DNA from: Schaedlerella arabinosiphila
GTDB taxonomy: Bacteria > Bacillota > Clostridia > Lachnospirales > Lachnospiraceae
Direction: 5' to 3'
Assembly: GCF_003885045.1 (NCBI RefSeq)
Contig: NZ_RHJS01000002.1
Span: forward strand, 2,294,001-2,358,000
Length of the DNA stretch: 64,000 nucleotides
In this document: one piece after another, positions 33,144 through 42,075 of the stretch
How positions within the stretch are numbered: the stretch's first letter is position 1
How the letters are laid out: each line of letters begins with the position of its first letter
Notes under the pieces: generated by a model
Database searches by the model: none
Told to the model about the DNA's origin: nothing
The model's input: only the letters and a program-made list of their open reading frames with translations
Program-made: the position numbers and the translations under genes

Positions 33144-35093
33144 TTACTCCATATCCGCCTGCTCTGCCATCTCAAGAGCCTTCATGCTCAGGCTGATCTT
33201 CTTGTCCGCCTCGTTGAGGTCCACGATCTTCGCCTGGATCTCCTGTCCGATGGAAAGTACGTCTGCCGGCTTATCGACATGCGCTCTGGAAATCTGAGAT
33301 ACATGGAGCAGTGCGTCTACTCCCGGTGCCAGCTCTACAAACGCACCAAAGTCTGTCATACGCGCTACTTTTCCTGTGATCACGGAACCAACCGCAAAAT
33401 CCTCGGACGCATGCGCCCACGGATTGGTCTCCGGGAACTTCAGGCTGAGTGCAACCTTTGTATCGTTGATATCCTTTACAAGGACTCTTAAGTTGTCTCC
33501 AACCTTGAATACCTTCTTCGGATTCTCCACTCTTCCCCATGACATCTCGGAAATATGGAGCAGACCGTCAACGCCGCCCAGATCCACAAACGCGCCGAAA
33601 TCTGTCACGTTCTTTACAACGCCTTCGATGGTATCGCCTACCTGCAGGCGTGCAAACAATTCTCTCTGCTTCTCTGCGCGCTCCGCAACCAGAAGCTGCC
33701 TTCTGTCGCCGATGACGCGGTTTCTTCTCGGGTTAAACTCGCTGATCACAAATTCGATCTCTTTTCCGTCGTATTTGCTCAGGTCTTTCTCATAAGAGTC
33801 GGACACCAGGCTTGCAGGAATAAAGACGCGTACACCTTCTACCTCTGCGCACAAACCGCCGCCAAGGATCTGGGTCACTGTTGCTTTCAATACCTCTTTA
33901 TTCTCAAAAGCTTCTTTCAGCCTTTCATTGCTCTTTTCTGCCGCCAGTCTCTTATAAGTCAGCAACACCTGTCCTTCTCCGTCATTCACCTTCAGTACCT
34001 TCACTGTCATGGCATCCCCTATGGAGACAACCGTTGTCAGATCAAGGGAGGAGTCATTGGAATATTCATTTTTTGTAATAATTCCGTCTGCTTTATATCC
34101 AATATTGAGGATAATCTCATCGGGTTTTACATCAATTACTGTCCCTTCTACAACTTCTCCATTGTGAATTGTTTTGAATGACTCGTCTAACATTTGTTCA
34201 AAAGATAACTCTGACATTATTTGAACCTCCTCAATTATTTTGTTGGGCGTGGACGCCCCCGCTGTAATACCTACTGTTTCCACTGACCCTAATTGATTCA
34301 AATTCAAATCGTCAAGTGTCTGTATGTAGTACGTATCCTTACATGCTTTCGCACATATTTCAAATAACTTCTGGGTGTTAGAACTGTGCTTGTCTCCAAT
34401 CACAATCATTGCATCCACCTTTTCCGCAATACGCAGGGCCTCCATCTGTCGTTCCTTAGTTGCATTGCAGATTGTATTTAAAACAATTATATCATAACTC
34501 TTTTCGGAAATAATTTCAACTAAATCTTTAAATTTATTGTAATTAAATGTCGTTTGGGCCACAACACACACTTTTTTTTCAGGAATTTTGGAATGATTTT
34601 CCGGTTTTGAGAAATAATTTTCAATATTTCTGGAAAGTTCTTCTATCTCTTCCGCATTTCGGACCACCGACGCGTTTTCCCCGGCCCATCCGCGGATGCC
34701 CTGCACCTCGGGATGGGACGGGTCGCCGATGATGACGATATAATTTCCCTTTTCGCTTTCCTTCCGGACAATGTTGTGGATTTTTTTCACATAGGGGCAG
34801 GTGGCGTCCACGATGGAAATGTGTTTGGACTTCAGTTTGTCGCAGATCCGCTTCTCCACCCCATGGGAACGGATGATAACCGTCCCCCCGGCGACGGCGT
34901 CCAGCTCGTCCTCCGTCCGAAGGACCACGGCCCCCCGCTGTTCGATGTCCCGGATGACTTCCTCGTTGTGGATGATGGGGCCATAGGTGTAGATCTTTCC
35001 CCCGTCCTCCCGGGCCAGCTCCCGATATACCGTGTCCACGGCACGCTTCACGCCGAAACAGAAGCCGGCGGTTTTTGCTAAAATTACGTTCAT
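33144..35093 (-). CDS. ispH: Fused IspH (HMBPP reductase) and ribosomal protein S1
   Basis: 649 residues. Residues about 1-285 are IspH with its three 4Fe-4S cysteines in AGFCFGVKRA, DATCPYVKK and NTICNATKER; it makes IPP and DMAPP in the MEP pathway. The remainder is an S1 protein with four S1 repeats: GEVVEGTVIDVKPDEI, a degenerate LKATVTQILGGGLCAEV, and two canonical ones (VGDTIEGVVKNVTDFGAFVDL, GSVITGKVARMTDFGAFVEL). The fusion is known in Clostridia. The ATG at 35093 starts the IspH domain 14 bp after cmk; an earlier in-frame ATG at 35117 would lie inside cmk. Confidence 0.96.
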   Translation of the reverse strand: MNVILAKTAGFCFGVKRAVDTVYRELAREDGGKIYTYGPIIHNEEVIRDIEQRGAVVLRTEDELDAVAGGTVIIRSHGVEKRICDKLKSKHISIVDATCPYVKKIHNIVRKESEKGNYIVIIGDPSHPEVQGIRGWAGENASVVRNAEEIEELSRNIENYFSKPENHSKIPEKKVCVVAQTTFNYNKFKDLVEIISEKSYDIIVLNTICNATKERQMEALRIAEKVDAMIVIGDKHSSNTQKLFEICAKACKDTYYIQTLDDLNLNQLGSVETVGITAGASTPNKIIEEVQIMSELSFEQMLDESFKTIHNGEVVEGTVIDVKPDEIILNIGYKADGIITKNEYSNDSSLDLTTVVSIGDAMTVKVLKVNDGEGQVLLTYKRLAAEKSNERLKEAFENKEVLKATVTQILGGGLCAEVEGVRVFIPASLVSDSYEKDLSKYDGKEIEFVISEFNPRRNRVIGDRRQLLVAERAEKQRELFARLQVGDTIEGVVKNVTDFGAFVDLGGVDGLLHISEMSWGRVENPKKVFKVGDNLRVLVKDINDTKVALSLKFPETNPWAHASEDFAVGSVITGKVARMTDFGAFVELAPGVDALLHVSQISRAHVDKPADVLSIGQEIQAKIVDLNEADKKISLSMKALEMAEQADME

Positions 35094-35107
35094 AGATGTA
35101 GATCCTC

Positions 35108-35764
35108 TCACCTGCATAATCCGGCGATCTTCTCCACCACTTCCGCGATGGTCATATCCGAGCTGTCCACCAGCACGGCGTCCGCAGCCTGCTTAAGGGG
35201 AGCCACCTCCCGGTTCATATCCCGGTCATCCCGCTCCTGGATGTCTTTTGCGATCTCCTGGTAATCGCAGGCAGCGCCTTTTTCGATGAGTTCCTCATAC
35301 CTGCGCCGGGCCCGTGTCTCCACACTGGCTGTCAGATAGATCTTCACATCCGCGCCGGGCAGGATGTTGGTTCCGATGTCCCTGCCGTCCATGATCACAT
35401 CCTTCTCCCGGGCCAGGGAACGCTGCAGCTCCAGAAGCCGCTCCCGCACCTCCGGGATAATGGAGGTCTTAGACGCCATATTGCCTACCTCCTCAGCCCG
35501 CAGCTTGGAGGAAATGTTTTCTCCGTTCAGATAGACCTGCTGCACGCCCTCCTCATAGCGGATGCTTACCTCCGCCTCCCCGGCGGCGGCAATGATTCCC
35601 GCCCTGTCCTCCGGGGCGATCCCTTTTTCCAGAAAGTAAACGGCCAGCGCCCGGTACATGGCGCCGGTATCTACATAGATGTATCCCTTCTCCTTTGCCA
35701 CCAGCTTCGCGATGGTGCTTTTGCCCGCCCCTGACGGGCCGTCAATGGCTACGTTATATCCCAT
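35108..35764 (-). CDS. cmk: Cytidylate kinase
   Basis: 218 residues. The P-loop is GPSGAGKSTIAK, DTGAMYRA is the CMP-binding motif, and MDGRDIGT is also present. It phosphorylates CMP/dCMP. In Bacillota cmk frequently precedes ispH and rpsA, as here. The start is about 40 bp after the BaiN-type gene. Confidence 0.97.
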   Translation of the reverse strand: MGYNVAIDGPSGAGKSTIAKLVAKEKGYIYVDTGAMYRALAVYFLEKGIAPEDRAGIIAAAGEAEVSIRYEEGVQQVYLNGENISSKLRAEEVGNMASKTSIIPEVRERLLELQRSLAREKDVIMDGRDIGTNILPGADVKIYLTASVETRARRRYEELIEKGAACDYQEIAKDIQERDDRDMNREVAPLKQAADAVLVDSSDMTIAEVVEKIAGLCR

Positions 35765-35806
35765 AATACACGACTCCTCCTGTTATACAAACTAATTCAG
35801 ACAATA

Positions 35807-37093
35807 TTATGAAACGGCATTCCCCGCCGCATATCCTGTGGACCAGGCGATCTGCAGGTTGAATCCGCCGGTAAGCGCGTCCAGATCCAGCACTTCCCCG
35901 GCAAAATACAGCCCCTTCACATGCCGGGATTCCATGGTGCCCGGATCCACATCCCTGACGCTGACCCCGCCCCGTGTGATGATTGCCTCCTGAAATCCCC
36001 GAAGCCCCGTCAGAGTCATCCGAAAATTTTTGATCAGTTCCGCAAATCCCCGCCGTTCCTCCTTGGAGATCTCATTCACCTTTTTCTCAGGCGGGATCTG
36101 ACCAAGTTCGATCATGACCGGCTTTAGCTTGGCCGGAAACAGCTTGTCTACGGCATTTTTAAACTGTCTGTTCTTCTGTTCCTCAAAATCCCGCAAGATC
36201 CGCTGATCCAACTGCTCTGCCGTCAATCCGGGCTTTAAGTCGATCTTCAAGGTCAGCTCCCGAACCCTTTGCTTCTTCTGCCCGGCATCTTCCGCCGCCC
36301 CATCCTCCGAAGCATTTTGGGCTGTCAGCCGCCCTCCGACCACACTGCTGGCGCTTAGGATCACCGGGCCGCTGACCCCATAGTGGGTGAACAGCATTTC
36401 CCCAAATTCTTCATACAGTTTCTTTTTCCCGTCATATACCGATACCGCCACATTGCGCAGGGAAAGCCCCTGAAGTTCTTTTGCGTACCATTCCTTCACT
36501 TCCATGGGGACCAGGGAAGGCGTTGGCTTCGTTATCCTGTGGCCGGAATCTGCCGCAAAGCGGTACCCGTCCCCCGTACTTCCGGTGGACGGATAGGAAA
36601 GCCCTCCTGTGGCCAGGATGCAGGCGTCCCCTTCCACCTGTTTCCCCTTTTTTAAAAGCAGCCCGGAAAACGCCCCGTCTTCCGTCAGCACGTCCTTCAC
36701 CTCGCAGTGCAGATGGATCTGCACTCCTAAGCGCTTCATCTCCTGCTCCAGCACACGGATCACATCCGAAGAATGGTCTGATGCGGGAAACACCCGGTTT
36801 CCCCTCTCCGTTTTGATCTTAAGCCCCAGGTTTTCAAAAAAATCCATCGCCTGTTCATTGGTGAATCCGTAAAAAGCACTGTACAAAAACTTCGGATTGC
36901 TGACTACGGAAGCGAACAGCGTATCCAGATCGCAGGCATTGGTCAGATTGCACCGGCCCTTGCCTGTGATAAAAAGCTTCTTTCCAAGCTTCTCATTTTT
37001 TTCAAATACATGGACTTCATGTCCGTTCCCGGCGGCGGCGATGGCCGCCATCATTCCGGCAGCCCCGCCGCCTGCCACCAATACTTTGCTCAT
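35807..37093 (-). CDS. BaiN/RdsA (HI0933) family FAD-dependent oxidoreductase
   Basis: 428 residues. The N-terminal Rossmann fold has VAGGGAAGMMAAIAAA followed by KKLFITGKGRCNLTNAC, the HI0933 signature, and the C-terminal flavin motif GLYFAGEVLDLDALTGGFNLQIAWSTG closes the FAD site. Members bind FAD; BaiN was proposed in bile acid reduction, but most are of unknown substrate and many have housekeeping roles. Cofactor assignment is strong, reaction unknown. It sits between the aminopeptidase P and cmk genes. Confidence 0.9.
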   Translation of the reverse strand: MSKVLVAGGGAAGMMAAIAAAGNGHEVHVFEKNEKLGKKLFITGKGRCNLTNACDLDTLFASVVSNPKFLYSAFYGFTNEQAMDFFENLGLKIKTERGNRVFPASDHSSDVIRVLEQEMKRLGVQIHLHCEVKDVLTEDGAFSGLLLKKGKQVEGDACILATGGLSYPSTGSTGDGYRFAADSGHRITKPTPSLVPMEVKEWYAKELQGLSLRNVAVSVYDGKKKLYEEFGEMLFTHYGVSGPVILSASSVVGGRLTAQNASEDGAAEDAGQKKQRVRELTLKIDLKPGLTAEQLDQRILRDFEEQKNRQFKNAVDKLFPAKLKPVMIELGQIPPEKKVNEISKEERRGFAELIKNFRMTLTGLRGFQEAIITRGGVSVRDVDPGTMESRHVKGLYFAGEVLDLDALTGGFNLQIAWSTGYAAGNAVS

Positions 37094-37112
37094 CGTCTAT
37101 TCTTCTTTCGCA

Positions 37113-38906
37113 TCAGATTGCTCTTGTATATTCTCTCAGCCACGTTCTCTCTTCCTCCGTCAGATGGGGGCCGATCTTCTCATATACCTTCTGATGGTAG
37201 TCGTTGAGAAGCTGCTTCTCCTGCTCTGTCATCAGCCCCGGGTCGATGGCATCCAGGTCGATGGGTACGTATGTGAGGATTTCAAAATGCAGGAACTGCC
37301 CGTATTCATTCTTCTCCCCTTCCGCCACCATCAGCTCATTCTCGATCCGGATTCCATGAGAACCTTCTATATAAATACCCGGTTCGTCGGTGATCACCAT
37401 GCCAACCTCCAGGGCCGGATATTTGGATTTGCCGGGCACCTTCTTCCAGTGAAAATTGGCCGGCGGCTCATGGATATTTCCCAGATATCCCACGCCGTGT
37501 CCGGTTCCGTGGTTATAATTGATCCCCTGCCTCCAGAACGGCTCCCGCGCGGCATAATCCAGCGTCATGCCTGAACAGCCGTACAAAAACCTGGCGTCCG
37601 CCAGACGCAGCATTCCGCACACGACCGTGGTAAAATGCCGCCTCTCTTCCCCGGTGATCTCTCCTAAGGCAACCGTCCTGGTGATGTCCGTGGAGCCTTC
37701 ATAGTAGTGTCCGCCGGTGTCGGTCAGGAAAAGCCCCTCTGTTTTCAGTTCCACATTCGTTTCCGGCGTGGAAGAATAGTGGGCGCATGCCGCGTGCTCC
37801 TTATAGGCGCAGATCGGCCCGAAGCTGGGGCCTAAGAAATGCTCCTGCATCCCCCGGAGGGCTTCCAGCTTGGCAGAGGCACTCAGCTCCGTGATCCGTT
37901 CTTTCCCGATGGTTGTTTTCAGCCAGTACATGAACTTTGTGTGGGCGATCCCGTCCTTGATGTGGGCATTTCGGATGTTCTCTGCCTCCACCGGATTTTT
38001 CACCGCCTTCATCATCAGGATCGGATTTTCTGCCTGCACTTTGGAAACCTCCCCGGAAAGGTTGCTGAACAGGGCATAGTTCATCTGCTCCGGGTCCAGC
38101 ATCACGGTCTCATCCTTTGTAAAACGCTTCATCCGCTCATAGATGTCGTCATAAGGATAGACCTTGACATGGTTTTCCTGAAAATGCGCCAGGATCTCCC
38201 CGGAAAACTTCCGCTCATCCGCATACAGGTCCACCCTGTCCTTCCCAACCACCGCGTAGGAAAGGAGCAGCGGAAAATACTCCACATCATTTCCCCGGAT
38301 ATTCAGAAGCCATCCGATATCATCCAGGCTGGTGATCACCAGCACATCCGCCTTCTGCTCTTCCATGGCTTTGCGCACCCGGGACAGCTTTTTCTCCACG
38401 GTTTCCCCGGCATACCGGATATCCAGCAGAAACGCCGGCTTCTCGGAAAGGGGCGGTCTCTCTTCCCAGATTTCATCCACAAGATCCAGGTCATAGCGCA
38501 CGCTGCCGCCTTTGTCCGCCGCAATCTCCGCGTATTCCTGCCCTTTCGCGACTCCCACCGTGCGGCCGTCAAATCCGATCACGCCCTGGTCCGTGAGTTC
38601 TTTTTTCAAAAATTCTTCGATGGTTGGCACCTCCGGTTCTCCCATCTTCTGCAGGACAACCCCGCTTTCTTTCAGCTCCTGGGCCGCCTGGATAAAATAT
38701 CTGCCGTCCGTCCACAGATACGCCTGATCCTGCAGAACCACCGCCGTACCCGCAGACCCGGTAAAGCCTGTCAGAAATTTTCTCGCTTTAAAATGCTCCC
38801 CCACATATTCACTCTGGTGATAGTCTGCGGTGGGAACAATATAAATCTGTATATCCTTTTTCTTCATCTGTTCCTGAAGCTTCTCAATTCTTTCCCGAAC
38901 TGTCAT
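37113..38906 (-). CDS. Aminopeptidase P family protein (M24B)
   Basis: 597 residues from the ATG at 38906, preceded by GAAGGGGC; seven codons upstream are also in frame. Two creatinase-type N-terminal domains precede the metal-binding pita-bread domain. Ligand motifs are LTDTGGHYYEGSTDITRT (two Asp), GTGHGVGYLGNIHEPP (His), TDEPGIY and GIRIENELMV (Glu). It is a Mn/Co-dependent Xaa-Pro aminopeptidase of the large, three-domain type. First gene of the operon down to ispH-S1. Confidence 0.95.
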   Translation of the reverse strand: MTVRERIEKLQEQMKKKDIQIYIVPTADYHQSEYVGEHFKARKFLTGFTGSAGTAVVLQDQAYLWTDGRYFIQAAQELKESGVVLQKMGEPEVPTIEEFLKKELTDQGVIGFDGRTVGVAKGQEYAEIAADKGGSVRYDLDLVDEIWEERPPLSEKPAFLLDIRYAGETVEKKLSRVRKAMEEQKADVLVITSLDDIGWLLNIRGNDVEYFPLLLSYAVVGKDRVDLYADERKFSGEILAHFQENHVKVYPYDDIYERMKRFTKDETVMLDPEQMNYALFSNLSGEVSKVQAENPILMMKAVKNPVEAENIRNAHIKDGIAHTKFMYWLKTTIGKERITELSASAKLEALRGMQEHFLGPSFGPICAYKEHAACAHYSSTPETNVELKTEGLFLTDTGGHYYEGSTDITRTVALGEITGEERRHFTTVVCGMLRLADARFLYGCSGMTLDYAAREPFWRQGINYNHGTGHGVGYLGNIHEPPANFHWKKVPGKSKYPALEVGMVITDEPGIYIEGSHGIRIENELMVAEGEKNEYGQFLHFEILTYVPIDLDAIDPGLMTEQEKQLLNDYHQKVYEKIGPHLTEEERTWLREYTRAI

Positions 38907-39002
38907 GTTTTTTGCCCCTTCATTCATTTATTCCCGCGAAGCAGATTGCTGCGCTATAATTTTGATGCCCCGTCAGCTTGCTGCGGGGTCTTTGACTTCC
39001 TG

Positions 39003-39053
39003 AAAAAAAGCCGACGCCGCTTTTCATGTGGAGGAAACCGGCCCCGGCTTTTT
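39003..39053 (-). terminator. Terminator of the decarboxylase operon
   Basis: AAAAAGCCG (39005-39013) and CGGCTTTTT (39045-39053) form a 9-bp stem around a 31-base loop that can itself pair in part; on the minus strand it ends in T-runs. It begins about 20 bp after the oadA stop. Confidence 0.7.
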
Positions 39054-39074
39054 ACTGTCATTTCATCTATTGTC

Positions 39075-40490
39075 TTATACCGGATAAGCCCCGTTCTCCG
39101 TATCTGCCACCTTGGCATCTACCTTTGTCTGCTGGGCTTCCCTGTACTTGAAAAAGTCTACCGCCACCTGTGGGAAAAGCGCGTAGCTGAGTACGTCCTC
39201 ATCCTGCTGAATCCACTGCGCGCATTCCTTGCGGAGCGTATCCAGCTCGTCCGGGATCAGGTCTGCCGGACGGCAGGTGATGATCTCGGCGTCCTCTCCC
39301 ACAACCTTCTTCTGGATCTCCGCATTGAACGGTTTTACGGTTGCGCCGTATTTACCGGTCAGCACGTCCTTGGTCTCCTTGGTAGCCATCTTATAGCGCT
39401 CGCCCATCAGTACGTTGAACACGGCCTGAGTTCCCACGATCTGGGAAGAAGGAGTAACCAATGGCGGCTCCCCAAGGTCTGCCCTTACACGCGGCACTTC
39501 TTCCAGCACGTCGTAGAACTTGTCTTCCGCACCCTGTTCTTTGAGCTGGCTTGTCAGGTTGGAGAGCATACCGCCCGGTACCTGATACAGCAGTGTCTTG
39601 ATATTAACGCCCATGTTCTTCGGGTTCAGCAGGCCGCTTGCGAGAGCCTCGTCCCGGATCGGACGGAAATAGTCCGCGATCTCAGCCAGAAGGTTCTGAT
39701 CCAGCCCTGTATCGTAAGGCGTCCCTTTGAAGGTCTCCACCATAACCTCTGTGGCCGGCTGGGAGGTTCCCAGTGCGAAGGGCGACATTGCGGTGTCGAT
39801 GATGTCCGCCCCTGCCTCGATGGATTTCAGGTAGGTCATGGAGCCTACACCGGAGGTATAGTGTGTATGCATCTCGATGGGGATCTCCACCGCTTCCTTC
39901 AGAGCGGTTACAAGCTCCGTTGCCTGATACGGGCAGAGAAGGCCCGCCATATCCTTGACACAGATGGAGTTTGCACCCATATCCTGAATCCGCTTTGCCA
40001 GATCCATCCAGTATTCCAGCGTATACGCGTCGCCCAGTGTGTAGGACATGGCAACCTGCGCATGCGCCTTTTCCTTGTTGGCTGCCGTTACGGCTGTCTG
40101 CAGGTTGCGGATATCGTTCATACAGTCAAAGATCCGGATGATGTCGATGCCGTTTGACGCGGACTTCTGTACGAAGTACTCTACCACGTCGTCCGCATAG
40201 GGGCGGTATCCCAGGATGTTCTGCCCGCGGAAGAGCATCTGCAGCTTTGTATTCTTAAATCCGTCGCGGAACTTCCGAAGCCGCTCCCACGGATCTTCCT
40301 TCAGGAAACGCAAGGATGCGTCAAAGGTTGCGCCTCCCCAGCATTCTACCGCATGGTATCCGACCTTGTCCATCTTCTCCACGATCGGCAGCATCTGCTC
40401 TGTCGTCATTCTTGTAGCGATCAGGGACTGATGCGCGTCACGCAGAATAGTCTCTGTGATTTTTACCGGTTTTTTTGCTATTTCTGCCAT
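39075..40490 (-). CDS. oadA: OadA-type carboxyltransferase (5S-like; oxaloacetate/pyruvate carboxyltransferase)
   Basis: 471 residues: a TIM-barrel carboxyltransferase with LRDAHQSLIATRMTTE at the start, VKDMAGLLCP (the carbamyl-lysine region) and the metal ligands MHTHYTSG, ending without a biotin domain. This is the alpha subunit of oxaloacetate decarboxylase or the 5S subunit of transcarboxylase, moving the carboxyl group between oxaloacetate/pyruvate and biotin. The biotin carrier is a separate gene in the cluster. Last gene of the five-gene operon. Confidence 0.94.
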   Translation of the reverse strand: MAEIAKKPVKITETILRDAHQSLIATRMTTEQMLPIVEKMDKVGYHAVECWGGATFDASLRFLKEDPWERLRKFRDGFKNTKLQMLFRGQNILGYRPYADDVVEYFVQKSASNGIDIIRIFDCMNDIRNLQTAVTAANKEKAHAQVAMSYTLGDAYTLEYWMDLAKRIQDMGANSICVKDMAGLLCPYQATELVTALKEAVEIPIEMHTHYTSGVGSMTYLKSIEAGADIIDTAMSPFALGTSQPATEVMVETFKGTPYDTGLDQNLLAEIADYFRPIRDEALASGLLNPKNMGVNIKTLLYQVPGGMLSNLTSQLKEQGAEDKFYDVLEEVPRVRADLGEPPLVTPSSQIVGTQAVFNVLMGERYKMATKETKDVLTGKYGATVKPFNAEIQKKVVGEDAEIITCRPADLIPDELDTLRKECAQWIQQDEDVLSYALFPQVAVDFFKYREAQQTKVDAKVADTENGAYPV

Positions 40491-40507
40491 TCAATTTGTC
40501 CTCCATT

Positions 40508-41659
40508 TTATTTTACACCAAATATCGCCATAAAGGTTCCGGCTGCCACCGCAGTACCGATTACCCCGGCCACATTCGGTCCCATTGCATGCATCAGAAG
40601 GAAGTTGGTCGGATCTGCCTCCGCACCCACCTTCTGGGAAACTCTGGCTGCCATCGGAACCGCGGATACGCCGGCGGAACCGATCAGCGGATTCACCTTG
40701 CCTCCGGTCGCCTTGCACATCAGCTTTCCGAACAGGACTCCGGCTGCCGTTCCGAATGCAAACGCCACCAGTCCGAGGATTACGATCTTAATCGTACTCC
40801 AGTTCAAAAATGCCTCAGCGCTTGTAGTCGCGCCTACGGATGTTCCCAGCAGGATGACTACGATATACATCAGCGCATTGGAAGCTGTCTCTGTGAGCTG
40901 TCTTACCACGCCGCACTCCCGGAACAGGTTACCCAGCATGAGCATACCAACCAGGGGAGCCGTTGTAGGCAGGATCACACAGACAACGATGGTTACGACG
41001 ATGGGAAACAGAATCCGCTCCAGCTTGCTGACCGGACGAAGCTGCTCCATCTTGATCTTCCGCTCTTCCTCTGTCGTCAGAAGCTTCATGATCGGAGGCT
41101 GAATGATCGGTACCAGGGACATATAGGAATATGCCGCCACGGCGATAGGCCCCATGATCGCGGTCTGCTGCAGCTTTCCTGCCAGGAAAATGGAGGTCGG
41201 CCCGTCCGCCCCGCCGATGATGGAGATCGCTGCCGCTGCCTTATCCGAGAATCCCATTGCCATGGCACCCAGATAAGCCGCAAAGATACCGAACTGTGCT
41301 GCCGCTCCTAAAAGGAAGCTCTTCGGATTGGCGATCAGCGGTCCGAAATCGGTCATCGCGCCGACGCCCATGAAGATCAGGGACGGAAGGATAGCCCATT
41401 CATCCAACACATAAAAATAGTAGAGGAGTCCGCCCACTCCGTTTGAGGAGTCCTCGGCATGGAGCATGATATCCGGATAGATATTGACAAGCAGCATACC
41501 GAAGGCAATCGGAACAAGGAGCAGCGGCTCAAATTCATGCCTGATTGCTAAATATAGGAACACGCAGGCAACCACGATCATGATGACATTCCCCCAGGTC
41601 AGGTTCATGAACGCGGTCTGCTCAATGAGGTGTCCCAACGTATTTGAAATATATTCCAT
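40508..41659 (-). CDS. oadB: Sodium-pumping decarboxylase subunit beta (OadB/MmdB/GcdB)
   Basis: 383 residues and about ten membrane helices. The conserved helical motif GGADGPTSIFLAGKL carries the Asp needed for ion binding, with further family signatures at PIVVTIVVCVILPTTAPL and MLGNLFRECGVV. It decarboxylates carboxybiotin and uses the energy to export Na+. It is shared by oxaloacetate, methylmalonyl-CoA, malonate and glutaconyl-CoA decarboxylases, so it does not fix the substrate. Confidence 0.95.
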   Translation of the reverse strand: MEYISNTLGHLIEQTAFMNLTWGNVIMIVVACVFLYLAIRHEFEPLLLVPIAFGMLLVNIYPDIMLHAEDSSNGVGGLLYYFYVLDEWAILPSLIFMGVGAMTDFGPLIANPKSFLLGAAAQFGIFAAYLGAMAMGFSDKAAAAISIIGGADGPTSIFLAGKLQQTAIMGPIAVAAYSYMSLVPIIQPPIMKLLTTEEERKIKMEQLRPVSKLERILFPIVVTIVVCVILPTTAPLVGMLMLGNLFRECGVVRQLTETASNALMYIVVILLGTSVGATTSAEAFLNWSTIKIVILGLVAFAFGTAAGVLFGKLMCKATGGKVNPLIGSAGVSAVPMAARVSQKVGAEADPTNFLLMHAMGPNVAGVIGTAVAAGTFMAIFGVK

Positions 41660-41681
41660 TTGTTAAACCTCCGTATTTACA

Positions 41682-42056
41682 CTAGTTTAATGTAGCCAAT
41701 ACTGCTCCTGCTTCTACTGCATCGCCGACTGCTACATCAATACTAGCAACTGTTCCTGCCTCCGGGGCAACAACCGGGATCTCCATCTTCATGGCTTCGA
41801 TAATGACAACCGGGTCACCGGCCTGTACGCTCTGTCCGACGCTGGCCTCGATCTTGAATACCTTGCCTGCCGCACCGGCTTTCACCTGGATGCTGCCTGC
41901 ACCTGCCGCTGCCTTGGGCGCTGCGGGAGCCGCTTTCGGAGCTTGTGCCGGAGCCGCCGCTGCCGCAGGTCTTGCTGCCGGAGCCGCGCCTGCGCCGTTC
42001 TCTTCTACCGTTACATCATAGACATTTCCATTTACTGTGATCGTATAATTTTTCAT
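41682..42056 (-). CDS. Biotin carboxyl carrier protein
   Basis: 124 residues. A short N-terminal part is joined by an Ala/Pro-rich flexible linker (about 25-55) to a biotinyl domain with the biotinylation motif EAMKME. It shuttles carboxybiotin from the carboxyltransferases to the OadB pump. It is the only biotin carrier in the cluster, so the two carboxyltransferases must share it. Confidence 0.95.
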   Translation of the reverse strand: MKNYTITVNGNVYDVTVEENGAGAAPAARPAAAAAPAQAPKAAPAAPKAAAGAGSIQVKAGAAGKVFKIEASVGQSVQAGDPVVIIEAMKMEIPVVAPEAGTVASIDVAVGDAVEAGAVLATLN

Positions 42057-42075
42057 TTTTATTTTCCTCCTTATT

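Noticed and set aside
38963..38995. CCCCG/CGGGG hairpin as terminator between oadA and the aminopeptidase gene
   Set aside because: It has no T-run in either direction, and a better terminator lies at 39003-39053.
37839..40157. A 772-codon plus-strand open frame
   Set aside because: It runs antisense to the aminopeptidase P and OadA genes and across the gap between them, with no ribosome site and no recognisable motifs. Both minus-strand genes have clear catalytic motifs. Long antisense frames are frequent here because the GC-rich codon choice avoids stop triplets on the opposite strand.
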